Origin: Sphingobacterium sp. SYP-B4668
GTDB lineage: Bacteria > Bacteroidota > Bacteroidia > Sphingobacteriales > Sphingobacteriaceae
Length of the DNA: 64,000 nt
Direction of reading: 5' to 3'
NCBI RefSeq assembly: GCF_027627455.1
Contig: NZ_CP115483.1
Span: 3,224,001 to 3,288,000 of the forward strand
The notes beneath the pieces are model-generated. The model was not told where the DNA came from, ran no database searches, and worked only from the letters and a program-made list of their open reading frames with translations. Shown here piece after piece: positions 8,572-18,055 of this stretch. Position 1 is the stretch's first letter; the number at the start of each line of letters is the position of its first letter. The translations under genes were made by a program, and so were the position numbers.

Positions 8572-9201
8572 GATATTAAGTATTTGATGACAACACAAAG
8601 ATGGAAAGGCCAAAAAGGACCTTTGTCCAAAATGGCCGAATATGACCAAGATGGCATCAAGTGGCATGATATGGCATAATAGCTCTGAAAATGGGTATAG
8701 TCAAAAGGAACCTGACTCCCCACAAGGCTTCTCCATCCTGGACGAAAAGATACTGCGAGTGTACGGTTAGTTCACCATTAGTTCACGGGGAGTGTACTGA
8801 AAAGGCACTAAAGAGGTACTAAGAAGCCACCGGAGATATACTAACGAGCTACTGGGACCACTGGCTTAGTAGTGGATATATGGTCCTTATCATACGGCTT
8901 ATCAGCAGTGGACATGTGAAGGGATATAGCCGAAGATGTGGCATCTAAAAAAAGGAAATAAAACACATTACATAAACAACATCAATCAACTGTATAACAC
9001 ATATTTAAAACAAATTGTGCACGCTATTCGTTAGAGCATAATTATTCACTTTCTTTCGTACAGGGTTGATCATAGCCGTGCTTGAAGTAGCCGTATGGAC
9101 AGGGAGGTATCTTGCTGACAAGAGAATCATGGTATCATCCTGGATTGTCTACGGTAGGGCATTGCTTTGCCCTCGAGACAGTCCAATAGCAGCAAGCTAT
9201 C
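8572..9201. other. 630-bp intergenic region between divergent genes
   Basis: This is the upstream region of the DUF6266 gene (minus) and of the small gene at 9202 (plus). The part from 8750 to 8880 has recurrent TACTAA/GTACTGA words (for example around 8794-8845) that could be weak repeats. The part from 8950 to 9020 is very AT-rich and may hold promoters. No convincing coding frame was seen. Confidence 0.45.
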
Positions 9202-9396
9202 ATGTCCAAAAAACATCGTCTATGTGTCAATGCCAAAGATGTAGCGGCTATACTCGATCTTAGCACACGCCAAGCACAGCGCAAGTACCAACAAGCCAAA
9301 GATGCCCATGGCAAGGCCAAGCATCAACACCTTACCGTCCGTGAGTTTGCCACTTATTATGGCCTACCGCTGGAAGAGGTCCTAGAGCGTCTATAG
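9202..9396 (+). CDS. Small helix-turn-helix-type protein (64 aa)
   Basis: This 64-residue basic protein has a helix-turn-helix-like pattern: NAKDVAAILDLSTRQAQRKYQQ followed by a basic segment and REFATYYGLPLEEVLERL. The first block reads like a recognition motif for which domain of a small excisionase- or MerR-like protein. It could bind DNA, but no exact family is recognised. It has no signal peptide. It sits beside the phage-like cluster and faces the LytTR gene, so a regulatory role for one of these is possible. Confidence 0.6.
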   Translation: MSKKHRLCVNAKDVAAILDLSTRQAQRKYQQAKDAHGKAKHQHLTVREFATYYGLPLEEVLERL

Positions 9397-9448
9397 CTTA
9401 CCACCGACGTATCGGGCTGGCTGGCCCACCCCGATACTCATTCCGGAC

Positions 9449-10519
9449 TCAATCTTTCAATACCGCCACCCATTCTTGACGTAGACCTACCAACTTATCA
9501 TACGTATCCATGGGCAATATATAGCGTTCGCGCTCCTGTCCATATAGCACCACCATATACTTGTCCTCCTCCCTCAGTAATTCTCGTACGGCCATATGTT
9601 GTATCAGGTGCCACCTCCCTACCCGAAAGAATGCATGTGGCCAACGCTTTTCTCCCTTCGCGAGCGAATCCATATCGACCGTACCCTCGCGTCCATCCAA
9701 TAGCTTCACGTTCACCATTTTCACTTTGGACGAACCTTCCTTGAGGTAGAAATAAGCGATTTGCACCATCCTCACCCACTCTTTGTCAGCACCTATCATC
9801 ACTTCTACCTCTTCACTGACTTGGAGCACGCCCGCTTTCAGTCGTTTTCCATCGGCGCATACTTGCTCATGGCATGCCCGCAGTTGCTGCTTTCGTCCCG
9901 ACAACTGCGCCAATTTATCTACATAGAGCTGCTCCATATTATCCTTATCCATTTGTAGATGAGCGAGCTGTAGCTGTAGCCCGTCACTTTGGTCTACGGC
10001 CTCTTGGATGTGACGCTCCTGCTGTTGCAGCTTTTTGGTCAAGACCACGATGCGCTTGCCGGCATATGCCCGTAGCCGCCGCTCCTTCCGGACAGCATAA
10101 TATACCTGCACCATGATCATACAAAAGAGGACCACGACATAGTCTCGCTCAAAATAGTCAGTAGACTGGAGATCGATACCGAACACGACGAAATAGGCCC
10201 TATACACCACTTTCAATGCAATAGCCCCCAACCCTACGACCAGCACCACGAATTGCAGCAAGTACCGAAGCAGCTCATGTCGCAAAAAATATGCTTGGAT
10301 ATCCAACAGGCATACCACACAAGCAATGGTACATATCGCAACAAATAAGAGCACGAAGCTTAATAGCCAAGTCACAAGGTGGGAAATCGATGTCAAACTC
10401 CAAGAGAAGGACTCTGCAGTCGTGTAAAAAGTAACCAAAAGGGCGGAAAGGGCAGAAAACAACATCATCATCCATACGTTTCCATACCACGATTTCCTGA
10501 AAAGTCGAAGTGTAGCCAT
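9449..10519 (-). CDS. Membrane-anchored LytTR-type DNA-binding regulator
   Basis: The protein has 356 residues. Four hydrophobic helices fill about residues 15-145, then comes a Gln/Glu/Lys-rich coiled coil (about 150-230). The C-terminal 100 residues resemble a LytTR DNA-binding domain: a KMVNVKLLDGREGTV strand region, the characteristic FFRVGRWHLIQ block (compare F.RVHRSYLIN) and a VLYGQERERYILP strand. There is no receiver or kinase domain, so it would act as a one-component regulator tethered to the membrane, perhaps dimerising through the coiled coil. It is monocistronic and convergent with the small gene at 9202. Targets are unknown. Confidence 0.75.
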   Translation of the reverse strand: MATLRLFRKSWYGNVWMMMLFSALSALLVTFYTTAESFSWSLTSISHLVTWLLSFVLLFVAICTIACVVCLLDIQAYFLRHELLRYLLQFVVLVVGLGAIALKVVYRAYFVVFGIDLQSTDYFERDYVVVLFCMIMVQVYYAVRKERRLRAYAGKRIVVLTKKLQQQERHIQEAVDQSDGLQLQLAHLQMDKDNMEQLYVDKLAQLSGRKQQLRACHEQVCADGKRLKAGVLQVSEEVEVMIGADKEWVRMVQIAYFYLKEGSSKVKMVNVKLLDGREGTVDMDSLAKGEKRWPHAFFRVGRWHLIQHMAVRELLREEDKYMVVLYGQERERYILPMDTYDKLVGLRQEWVAVLKD

Positions 10520-10948
10520 TATTAGATTAAGAATTGATTTAACCCCTAAGTTAACAAATTACTTTGAAATAAAGAATCGTATTTCCTATATCTATGCTAT
10601 GGAGTTTCCTCAACGTCCTTTTGTTGCGCCTGAGTCAACAAACTCTCTCGATTGCATGTGGTCTTTCTTTGTTGATTCCAATTATTGGTCTATGGATTTC
10701 AACCTTACTCTACGTGCGATTTTTTCAGATATCTGGCTTACTATATCCCTCTGAAACGGTAAGTTTTTATAAATCATAGATGACGATTCGGCTATAACCG
10801 TTAGGAAATCACTTTCGTTTCATAGCCAATGGGGATAACCTGTACTGTAAGTTATTCGGTCAGCATTAGCCCAACACCAATTTATAAACATATAGAAAAG
10901 TCGAACGTCTATAAATCAACGACTTTGCATTTTCAAAAAATATAAAAA

Positions 10949-10970
10949 GGGACTGTCTTATGACAGCCCC
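10949..10970 (-). terminator. Hairpin terminator of the DUF4382 gene
   Basis: A 9-bp stem with one mismatch (10949-10957 with 10962-10970) has a 4-nt loop. On the minus strand it is followed by TTTTTATATTTTTT. It lies 27 bp past the stop of the lipoprotein gene at 10997. Confidence 0.85.
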
Positions 10971-10996
10971 GATATACACGCTATTGTTAAACTTTC

Positions 10997-11764
10997 TTAG
11001 TCCAAGGAGATAGTCCCTAAATCTTTAACGCTTCCTTTTACCACTTCTACATTTTCAATTGTTTTATCCAAAAAGTCAGAAGCCGATGGCTGAATTAATA
11101 TTTTATACTTACCTTCTGTGATTCCAGGGAAATAAAAGTTACCAAGAGGATTAGCCAATGTACCAACTGTGTCAGTACCATTTATTGCAAATACATGTGC
11201 TAACGATGTCGCAGGCGTAATCATTCCGGTTATTGCTCCGGATGTAGCTACCGGAATAGCTCTTATTACCGGCTTAAGGACATATGCGCCGTTGCCTGTT
11301 TGATGGATAGATTTGGAAGCGTCAAAATCGAGCAAAAGTGTATATGCTACATTGGGTATCAAGTCCTCTTGAATTTTAATTTTAACTCCAGAAGATTGTC
11401 CACTGGGTGTTTTTAGGGGATATGCGATATTATCCACCCAAATCTGGTTACCTTCGTCTTCAAGTTTTAGTCTGATTTCTTGTATTCTACCAGCTGGGAC
11501 ATCTGCCCCAGCAATTACCGTGTCTCGTCCCATTGTGAATTTCAAAATGTCAAACGGATTACCATCTATATCGATGGTTTTATTGCCTCCGCTCGTTCGG
11601 ATTTCTATTTCGTCTATATTAAGATGTATTGCATCATAATAACCGGGCGCATCCGTCATTTTAATCGTGAGCGGTGTGGTTTTGGCAGCAGGACTTTCGT
11701 CCGTACTACAGCTACTTAGCAACAATAGCGACGCTATAATAGCAGTAATAGGATATTTTTTCAT
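10997..11764 (-). CDS. DUF4382 domain lipoprotein
   Basis: The chosen start is the ATG at 11764, which gives a proper lipoprotein signal (MKKYPITAI...LLLLSSC, Cys about 19). The longer frame to 11890 adds an unlikely leader. The mature part opens with PLTIKMTDAPGYYDAIHLNIDEIEI, the hallmark of DUF4382, continues with a beta-sandwich to about residue 165, and ends with a carboxypeptidase-regulatory-like region (GAITGMITPATS ... KYKILIQPS). It is probably a surface lipoprotein of 255 residues. The gene stands alone, divergent from the AraC regulator at 12000, and ends at a clear terminator. The function of DUF4382 proteins is not known. Confidence 0.85.
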   Translation of the reverse strand: MKKYPITAIIASLLLLSSCSTDESPAAKTTPLTIKMTDAPGYYDAIHLNIDEIEIRTSGGNKTIDIDGNPFDILKFTMGRDTVIAGADVPAGRIQEIRLKLEDEGNQIWVDNIAYPLKTPSGQSSGVKIKIQEDLIPNVAYTLLLDFDASKSIHQTGNGAYVLKPVIRAIPVATSGAITGMITPATSLAHVFAINGTDTVGTLANPLGNFYFPGITEGKYKILIQPSASDFLDKTIENVEVVKGSVKDLGTISLD

Positions 11765-11999
11765 TGTTAGTGTGATATAGCTAGTAAACAACAAATGCTG
11801 TGCCACTCCTTCTAAAAAGATTATTAGAATTATTGCGCCGAAATATGAAAATAGCTTAACGATTAGGAGTAGTGACGAAGTGCTACGCATGAGGCGAATA
11901 CAAGGATGGTCGGGATAGCAAGACCTCCAAACGTTGCACGCAATTATTTATTAAGGACCATTAGCAACAATTGATTGAGTTTACTATACTTGCTAAATA

Positions 12000-12812
12000 A
12001 TGAAACCTAGAAAAAAAATTGAAGTAAAGGACAAGCTAGAAGCTCAAAAGCTTATCAAGGTTGTTGAATTTGACCCGTCCAAGCACATTACAAAACCTCA
12101 TAAACATAATGGCTATTTGGAACTCGTATTCCTATCTGCCACTTCTGGTAAGCATGTAATAGACGGAAAAGAGGCTACTATCAAAACACCATGTCTGCTA
12201 ATTATCAGAAAAAACAATGTACATCATTGGGAATTGGTGAATCCCGTAAAAGGGTTTGTCATTTTGATAAAGGATCTATTTGTTAAACAAAGTCTAGACT
12301 TCGAAATCAGTAGATTGGTAGATGAAATCAGCCAATTGGACACGATATACTTTAAAGAGGCCGAGACAATTGAAAATATATTGGAAATATTGGCGACCGA
12401 GCACAATAGAACTTGTCAGGAGGGCCTGTTTAAAGCAATTTTGGCAAAAGCTTTGGAACATGTCGATAAGGCAAAGCAGGCCAAGCCAAGCCAGCAAAAC
12501 CTATATGATCGATTTTGCGAACTCCTTAATGAAGATGACAGAATTGTCAACAACGTGGCCTTCTATGCTTCTAAATTGAACACCAGCCCGCAGAACTTGA
12601 GCGCGACTTGCAAGAAGAACACAAATCTGACAGCGTCGGAGATATTGGCCAGATACATCATCAAAGAAGCAAAGAGGCTCCTTTTCTATACAACGAATTC
12701 GATATCCGAAGTGGCATTCGAACTTGGCTTTTCGGATAAATCAAATTTTTCCAAATATTTCAAACGGTACACCGGCATCACGCCCTCTGAATTTAAAAAA
12801 ACAGGAATCTAA
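12000..12812 (+). CDS. AraC family transcriptional regulator
   Basis: This is a 270-residue regulator with an N-terminal cupin-like sensor (PHKHNGYLELVFL near residues 32-45, VHHWELV near 75) and a C-terminal AraC-type double helix-turn-helix. The second helix pair is clear: SISEVAFELGFSDKSNFSKYFKRYTGITPSEFKK (about residues 233-266). The ligand is unknown. The gene converges on the TonB-type receptor gene, and their last four bases overlap (12809-12812). The DUF4382 gene is divergent upstream with 235 bp between, so that gene or the receptor are candidate targets. Confidence 0.9.
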   Translation: MKPRKKIEVKDKLEAQKLIKVVEFDPSKHITKPHKHNGYLELVFLSATSGKHVIDGKEATIKTPCLLIIRKNNVHHWELVNPVKGFVILIKDLFVKQSLDFEISRLVDEISQLDTIYFKEAETIENILEILATEHNRTCQEGLFKAILAKALEHVDKAKQAKPSQQNLYDRFCELLNEDDRIVNNVAFYASKLNTSPQNLSATCKKNTNLTASEILARYIIKEAKRLLFYTTNSISEVAFELGFSDKSNFSKYFKRYTGITPSEFKKTGI

Positions 12813-15253
12813 AATTCCTTTTCTCCAAATTCACTCTTGGGCAGCTTCAATAGCTGATTAAGCTTGTGCAAGTTAACATTCAAATTGACTAGGAACACGT
12901 TCTTTTCATAAATATAATTTGTCGTGGTATGGAAATCATTGGAGAATGTCGTAATCCGCTGCTCGTTCACACCCCAATCCCCAAGTTCAATAAACTGCCA
13001 CTGTAACTGGGCCGTAAGAGCTCCTTTCAGGAAAACCCTACTTAGATTAAAGTGAGGAAGCACAAATCTAGAATCCGCCCCCTGTACGGTGGGTCGCTCA
13101 GAAAGGTAATTAATCTGTAATCCAGTACTCCAGTATTTAAGAAAGTCGGCCTGGACACCCCCATTGAGCGAATATACCCAATCTTGATTTGTTCTTGTGT
13201 GTTGGTCGTTCAAAACCTGTCCTGAGACGGTGTAATGATATAAATTAAATCCCCCATTGACCTTCAACCAAGGCAGCACTTTACCCTCGCCACCCAATTC
13301 CATCCCGTAACGAGATGCTTCATCAGCATTGGTGAAGACCCGATGGAGGATCGTATCGGCGTATACGGAATTTACCCTCTGGATAGGATTCTTGGTATGC
13401 TGATAATAGGCATTCAAAAAAATACTTCCCGATTTCAGCTTCTTAACCAATCCGGTTTCCGCATTGACCGTAAATTCGGGCAATAGCTCAGGATCTCCCT
13501 GTTCAAGTGTCTCCGAGTGCTCACGCTCAGGAATCGGATTCAGCTCAAAATTGTTGGTGCGCTGCACACGTCTAGCAGCCGCTACTTTCCATGACCAACC
13601 TGTGCCCAAATCATGCATCAAGCTCAAGCTGGGATATAGTTGATGGATAGCATATGGATATTTTTGATCGGTATCAAGCAAAAATAAATCCCGTTGATAG
13701 TACTCATACCGTAGCCCCAATGCGAGCTGCGTACGGACGAATTTACGATCATATTGTGTGAAAAGCGCATGCACGCGATTGGTAGCATCCATTCTACCAC
13801 TAAATTCCGGAACTACTTGCAGACTATTGGCGCCAGCATCAGCGGCGTAGTATTGAAAATTTCCTTTCTGATTGTCACTTCTGAGTTGGTAGCCAGTCAA
13901 TAACGTTGCATCAGGTAATTTCCACTGGTGCTGCAGGGACAGCCTCAATCCTCGAAGTGGATTGGTATAGATGTTATGTGTCCATTGTGTAGTGTCACCC
14001 ATATTACCAATATTGGCATTCTTAGTAGATCCATAGATATTGGCATACTCATAGATAGCGCCTAACTGCAAAGAGTGAGCGGAATCAATCTTATACTGAT
14101 AAGAAAAATCGATGAGGTAAAATTCGCCTTGCTTATTTTGAAGGTTGGGATTGAAGTAGTCAACGCTTGAAATTTCGGAACCGGTAGAGGGCTGGATACT
14201 CCTATTATTATAGTAAATATCAGCAACTCGATCTTGGAATTTTCTTGAAGTGAGTAGGCCTAGATTAACGGAATGGGCCTCTGATATATGATAGGCGGTA
14301 TTCAACCGAAGTCCAAAATTGTATTTATCAAAACTCCGCTCTCCTTGGGATGGAAAAAAGGTCTGCTTATCACCGATGATCGTGTTGACCTCTCCCTCTC
14401 TGAACCCCGCGTTGTCATTTCGCAGATAGTTGGCCGAGCCATTAAATTCCAGTCGATCCTTTCTATACTGGAAAGCAACATCTCCACCATAACGCTTTTG
14501 TGATTCGCGATTCTGATAATCCTTGACACTGGGCAATCCACCTTGAAGATTGAGTACCCATGCAAATCCATCGGCAGTAGATTGTTTGGTCTTCAGATTG
14601 ATGATACCACCTTTACCATCCGGATCGAACTGTGCCGTTGGACTGGTGATGTACTCTACCTCTGATACATCATTGGCAGCTATCTGGCTTAATATAGTGG
14701 CCGCATCCAGTAAGGAAGGCTTGCCATTGATCAATACAATGACCCCTGTATTGCCACGCATGCTGATGTTCCCATTAGCATCTACGGCTGCTGAAGGTAA
14801 ATTCTTGACAATATCCAAAGCGGTACCTCCAACTGCATTTTTATATTGGCTTGCTTGATAGGATTGCCTATCACTGCTGTGCCTCTGCCCTCCTACAACG
14901 GCAGTGACCGTAGCTTGCTCTAGCGTATCAATGACGTTCGCAATAAAGATAGCGCCCAGGTCAATTGGCTTTTGTCCATTGATGTCGACCCGCATCTTCT
15001 TTTGGTGATATCCAATGAATTTGATCGTCAACGTGTATTGGCCATGCGTTAGATTGTTAAATACAAAGGAGCCGCGTCCATCTGTCATCATACCGACAAC
15101 GATTGTGTTGTTAGTATCCAATAGACCAATACTTGCATAAGGTATTGGACTCGATGATGTAGCATCCATTACCACGCCTAAAATCTTTGAGTTCTGGGCA
15201 CGTGCAAACTGGACTGTCCATAAAAAGAGGAATACAATGAAATATCTATTCAC
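12809..15253 (-). CDS. TonB-dependent receptor-like outer membrane protein (OMP_b-brl_3 type)
   Basis: The 814-residue protein has a signal peptide (ending ARAQ, about residue 20), a carboxypeptidase-regulatory-like domain (KILGVVMDATSSSPIPYASI..., about 22-105), a plug-like domain with IMGLK-type NVSMRGNTGVIVLINGKP near 160-180, and a long beta-barrel. It belongs to the group of Bacteroidota receptors that are shorter than SusC and lack a SusD partner, often linked to metal or peptide uptake. No gene for a substrate partner is adjacent. It is followed head-on by the AraC gene and preceded by a 240-bp gap to the arsenic operon, which runs the other way. Confidence 0.88.
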   Translation of the reverse strand: MNRYFIVFLFLWTVQFARAQNSKILGVVMDATSSSPIPYASIGLLDTNNTIVVGMMTDGRGSFVFNNLTHGQYTLTIKFIGYHQKKMRVDINGQKPIDLGAIFIANVIDTLEQATVTAVVGGQRHSSDRQSYQASQYKNAVGGTALDIVKNLPSAAVDANGNISMRGNTGVIVLINGKPSLLDAATILSQIAANDVSEVEYITSPTAQFDPDGKGGIINLKTKQSTADGFAWVLNLQGGLPSVKDYQNRESQKRYGGDVAFQYRKDRLEFNGSANYLRNDNAGFREGEVNTIIGDKQTFFPSQGERSFDKYNFGLRLNTAYHISEAHSVNLGLLTSRKFQDRVADIYYNNRSIQPSTGSEISSVDYFNPNLQNKQGEFYLIDFSYQYKIDSAHSLQLGAIYEYANIYGSTKNANIGNMGDTTQWTHNIYTNPLRGLRLSLQHQWKLPDATLLTGYQLRSDNQKGNFQYYAADAGANSLQVVPEFSGRMDATNRVHALFTQYDRKFVRTQLALGLRYEYYQRDLFLLDTDQKYPYAIHQLYPSLSLMHDLGTGWSWKVAAARRVQRTNNFELNPIPEREHSETLEQGDPELLPEFTVNAETGLVKKLKSGSIFLNAYYQHTKNPIQRVNSVYADTILHRVFTNADEASRYGMELGGEGKVLPWLKVNGGFNLYHYTVSGQVLNDQHTRTNQDWVYSLNGGVQADFLKYWSTGLQINYLSERPTVQGADSRFVLPHFNLSRVFLKGALTAQLQWQFIELGDWGVNEQRITTFSNDFHTTTNYIYEKNVFLVNLNVNLHKLNQLLKLPKSEFGEKEF

Positions 15254-15457
15254 GTTGGATTAAATTTTTCCAAAAATAGAAAAGAAAAAAAGGGAGCGTA
15301 TGCGCTTAGCCAATTATACCCTAGTATTTTCAAATAGACTACGCTTGTAGTCGACACTCCAGATGTCAAAAAATCAACTTTAAAGCGAATACCACTTCCC
15401 ATAAACTCACTCTGCAGTTGCATTTTTATTTAAAAATATTTCAAAAAACAAAATATC

Positions 15458-15475
15458 AATCGTAATATTGCGATT
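15458..15475. promoter_or_regulatory. Predicted ArsR operator upstream of arsR
   Basis: AATCGTAATATTGCGATT is an 18-bp near-perfect palindrome, broken only at one symmetric pair. It ends 18 bp before the arsR start. The same core, ATCGTAATAT.(N).CGAT, recurs at 15869 before the next gene and nowhere else that I saw. Binding by the local ArsR, with release by arsenite, is the natural reading. Confidence 0.7.
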
Positions 15476-15493
15476 TAAATAACGTCAATACTA

Positions 15494-15820
15494 ATGGGAG
15501 CTACAAAGACAATACACTTTACCGATCAACAAAATCATATAGCCACCATTGCAAAAGCACTTGATCACCCTGCTCGGATTGCTATAATAGAATATTTATT
15601 AAAAGTCAATACGTGTATTTGCAGCGATATTGTAGACGAGTTACCTTTGGCACAGTCTACTATTTCACAGCATTTGAAAGAATTAAAAAATGCCGGTTTA
15701 ATAAAAAGAAACATCGAAGGCACTTCAATTTGTTACTGTATAGACGAAAAAACATTCGGCATACTAAAAGCGTATTTTGGTAATATCATCCTATCCGTAA
15801 ATAATCAAAAGTGTAGTTAA
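15494..15820 (+). CDS. arsR: ArsR/SmtB family arsenite-responsive repressor
   Basis: This 108-residue winged-helix repressor has the recognition segment LPLAQSTISQHLKELKNAGLI (about residues 50-70). Just before it lies a TCIC motif (Cys 41 and Cys 43) in the position of the arsenite-binding cysteines of ArsR proteins (ELCVC-type). It would repress its operon and dissociate when As(III) or Sb(III) binds. A second pair of Cys/Tyr-Cys lies at SICYC (80-82). Two predicted operators flank the gene. It is the first gene of the arsenic operon. Confidence 0.92.
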   Translation: MGATKTIHFTDQQNHIATIAKALDHPARIAIIEYLLKVNTCICSDIVDELPLAQSTISQHLKELKNAGLIKRNIEGTSICYCIDEKTFGILKAYFGNIILSVNNQKCS

Positions 15821-15868
15821 CATATGGAATTTATTTCCCTATCTCGAGCATCAATTTTTCTCATAAAC

Positions 15869-15884
15869 ATCGTAATATAACGAT
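15869..15884. promoter_or_regulatory. Second predicted ArsR operator
   Basis: ATCGTAATATAACGAT is a palindrome with matching arms ATCGT/ACGAT. Its core is the same as that of the site at 15458. It lies 20 bp before the start of the DUF6428 gene. It suggests a second ArsR-controlled promoter inside the cluster, so the resistance genes may be driven separately from arsR. Confidence 0.65.
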
Positions 15885-15903
15885 AAATTAATATATAAAT
15901 AAT

Positions 15904-16354
15904 ATGAAATTATCAGAAATCAAACACATCCTTCCAACATTTAGAAAATGTTGAATTCCAATTAGAAGATGGAACTTTTGTACCCGAACATTTCCACGTC
16001 ACCGAAGTGGGTCAGATCAATAAAATTTTTATTGACTGCGGTGGTATTACGCGTACTGAAAACACAGTAAACTTTCAGTTGTGGAATGCGGATGATTATG
16101 AGCACAGATTAAAACCTGGTAAGCTTTTAGATATCATCGCGCTATCAGAAGCAAAACTTAATATCGGAGATCACGAGATTGAGGTAGAATATCAAAGCGG
16201 AACGATTGGAAAATACGGGTTAGGTTTCAATGGCCAGAATTTCATATTAACAGACAAAACGACAGCATGTTTAGCTCAAGATGCCTGTGGCATTCTTAAT
16301 CCATTAAAAGTGGTAGAATCGAATACATGTACCCCAGGCTCCGGCTGTTGCTAA
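15904..16354 (+). pseudogene. DUF6428 family gene with a 1-bp frameshift near its start
   Basis: The ATG at 15904 gives MKLSEIKHIL and then runs into a stop (TGA at 15952). Removing one C from the CC at 15934-15935 restores a continuous frame (HILQHLENVEFQLEDG...) into the rest of the gene, which ends at 16354. The restored product is about 149 residues. It has a LKPGKLLDIIALSE block, a TTACLAQDACG motif and a Cys-rich tail (CTPGSGCC). DUF6428 genes are regular members of Bacteroidota arsenic operons, but their function is not known. The shift may be a real mutation or a sequencing error. A truncated protein could start at the ATG at 16007. Confidence 0.85.
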
Positions 16355-16366
16355 TCAAATATCACG

Positions 16367-16975
16367 ATGAATGCAAAACTAGTAAATACAATTTCGGATA
16401 TACTTTCATTAGAAATCGATCAAGATCGCAAAACTATTTTGCAGCCTTTGGTTGACTATGTCCAAGGCAAAGTTACAGATGGATTAGCTATCAATATCAA
16501 TTTCATTTGTACGCACAATTCTAGAAGAAGTCACCTGTCCCAAGTTTGGGCACAAATAGCTGCTGCACATTATAAAATACCAAGGGTAATTTGCTATTCG
16601 GGTGGTACCGAAGAAACGGCGATGTTTCCTAAAATTGCAGAAACATTTGTAGATCAGGGCATAGAAGTAATGAAAATTTGCGAAGGATCCAATCCAATAT
16701 ATGCGCTAAAATATGATCACAATACATTACCGATCATCGGTTTTTCTAAAAAATATGATTCACCGTTCAACCCCGAATCAAATTTTGCTGCTATCATGAC
16801 ATGCTCCCAAGCGGACGGCGGTTGCCCCTTTATCCCTGGAGCAGAAAAACGTATACCGATTACTTTTGAAGATCCAAAAATTTCAGACAATACAAATCAA
16901 CAAGACCAGATATATAGCAGTAGAAGTTTAGAGATTGCTTCCGAAATGTTTTATGTCTTTTCTCAAATTAAATAG
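16367..16975 (+). CDS. arsC: ArsC-type protein-tyrosine-phosphatase family arsenate reductase
   Basis: The product has 202 residues and belongs to the low-molecular-weight phosphatase fold. The CX5R loop is CTHNSRRS (Cys 48 to Arg 54), followed by S55, and other conserved features include a D-rich C-terminal half with [14 protein letters not shown] (Cys near 145 and 153). Such proteins in Bacteroidota arsenic clusters are annotated as arsenate reductases that make arsenite for export. The operon context (arsR, DUF6428, acr3) supports this. The start at 16367 follows the DUF6428 stop by 12 bp. It differs from thioredoxin-linked B. subtilis ArsC, so the reducing partner is uncertain. Confidence 0.85.
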   Translation: MNAKLVNTISDILSLEIDQDRKTILQPLVDYVQGKVTDGLAININFICTHNSRRSHLSQVWAQIAAAHYKIPRVICYSGGTEETAMFPKIAETFVDQGIEVMKICEGSNPIYALKYDHNTLPIIGFSKKYDSPFNPESNFAAIMTCSQADGGCPFIPGAEKRIPITFEDPKISDNTNQQDQIYSSRSLEIASEMFYVFSQIK

Positions 16976-16982
16976 AAAAAAG

Positions 16983-18011
16983 ATGGAAGTAAAAATGAAG
17001 TTTCTGGACAGGTATCTTACCCTTTGGATCTTCCTAGCCATGGGAATTGGAGTACTTATAGGGAATGTATTTCCTGGTATTTCCGATGTAATGGATAATA
17101 TGTCGATAGGTGCTACTAATATCCCATTGGCAATTGGATTAATAGTTATGATGTATCCTCCTTTGGCTAAAGTAAACTATAACTTACTGCCCTTGGCATT
17201 CAAAGATAAGAAGGTACTTAGTTTATCCCTTATCCTGAACTGGCTTGTGGGACCCATCCTCATGTTTATATTGGCAGTGATATTTTTAAGAAATGAACCC
17301 GATTATATGGTCGGACTAATTCTTATTGGTCTCGCTAGATGTATAGCCATGGTGATTGTATGGAATGACCTAGCTAAGGGGAATAGAGAATATGCAGCGC
17401 TCTTGATTGCTTTAAACAGTATATTTCAGATATTATTTTACAGCCTATTTGTTTGGTTGTTTATCAATATACTGCCATCTTACTTTGGATTTGCCGAATA
17501 TGCGGTTTCAATAGAGATGAGCGGGGTCATCAAAAGCGTACTCATTTATTTAGGGATTCCATTTTTAGCAGGATTTTTAAGCCATAGATTTCTCTCTAAA
17601 ATAAAAGGTGAAAATTGGTACAATCGTACGTTTATACCTTTTATTTCCCCATTCACTTTATATGCACTACTATTCACCATTGTCCTGATGTTTAGCTTAA
17701 AAGGCGAGCAGATAGTACAGTTGCCGATGCAGGTCGTTAAAGTCGCAGTACCATTGGTCATTTATTTTGTCTTGATGTTCTTTATCAGTTTCCTCATGAA
17801 TAGATCTATGCATGTAGACTACGATAAGAATGCGGCTATATCCTTTACAGCTACCGGAAATAATTTCGAATTAGCAATTGCGGTAGCCATTGCAGTTTTT
17901 GGAATACATTCACCGCAAGCATTTGTGGGAGTAATTGGTCCCTTGATAGAAGTACCGGTTCTAATTCTTTTAGTGCGGACTAGTTTATGGCTCAAGAAAA
18001 AATACTATTAG
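16983..18011 (+). CDS. acr3: ACR3 family arsenite efflux transporter
   Basis: The start is set at the ATG at 16983 ([15 protein letters not shown]), 7 bp after the arsC stop, rather than 16935 within arsC. The 342-residue protein has ten hydrophobic segments. The family hallmark [19 protein letters not shown] is present, with Cys at about residue 120 as the conserved arsenite-site thiol of ACR3 proteins. A late [16 protein letters not shown] motif is also typical. It exports As(OH)3 using the proton motive force. It is the last gene of the operon and is followed by a strong terminator. Confidence 0.95.
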   Translation: MEVKMKFLDRYLTLWIFLAMGIGVLIGNVFPGISDVMDNMSIGATNIPLAIGLIVMMYPPLAKVNYNLLPLAFKDKKVLSLSLILNWLVGPILMFILAVIFLRNEPDYMVGLILIGLARCIAMVIVWNDLAKGNREYAALLIALNSIFQILFYSLFVWLFINILPSYFGFAEYAVSIEMSGVIKSVLIYLGIPFLAGFLSHRFLSKIKGENWYNRTFIPFISPFTLYALLFTIVLMFSLKGEQIVQLPMQVVKVAVPLVIYFVLMFFISFLMNRSMHVDYDKNAAISFTATGNNFELAIAVAIAVFGIHSPQAFVGVIGPLIEVPVLILLVRTSLWLKKKYY

Positions 18012-18030
18012 CGTCTATCATTTCTATACA

Positions 18031-18055
18031 GGCTATCTCTAGTGCGGAGATAGCC
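18031..18055 (+). terminator. Intrinsic terminator of the arsenic operon
   Basis: This is a perfect 9-bp stem (GGCTATCTC, 18031-18039, with GAGATAGCC, 18047-18055) and a 7-nt loop, followed by TTATT. It lies 20 bp past the acr3 stop. Confidence 0.85.

Noticed and set aside
10594..10779. Plus-strand frame of 61 codons with hydrophobic content upstream of the LytTR gene
   Set aside because: It has two hydrophobic stretches but no recognised family, no ribosome-binding context and unusual codon use; the region is the promoter side of the LytTR gene. I could not support it as a gene.
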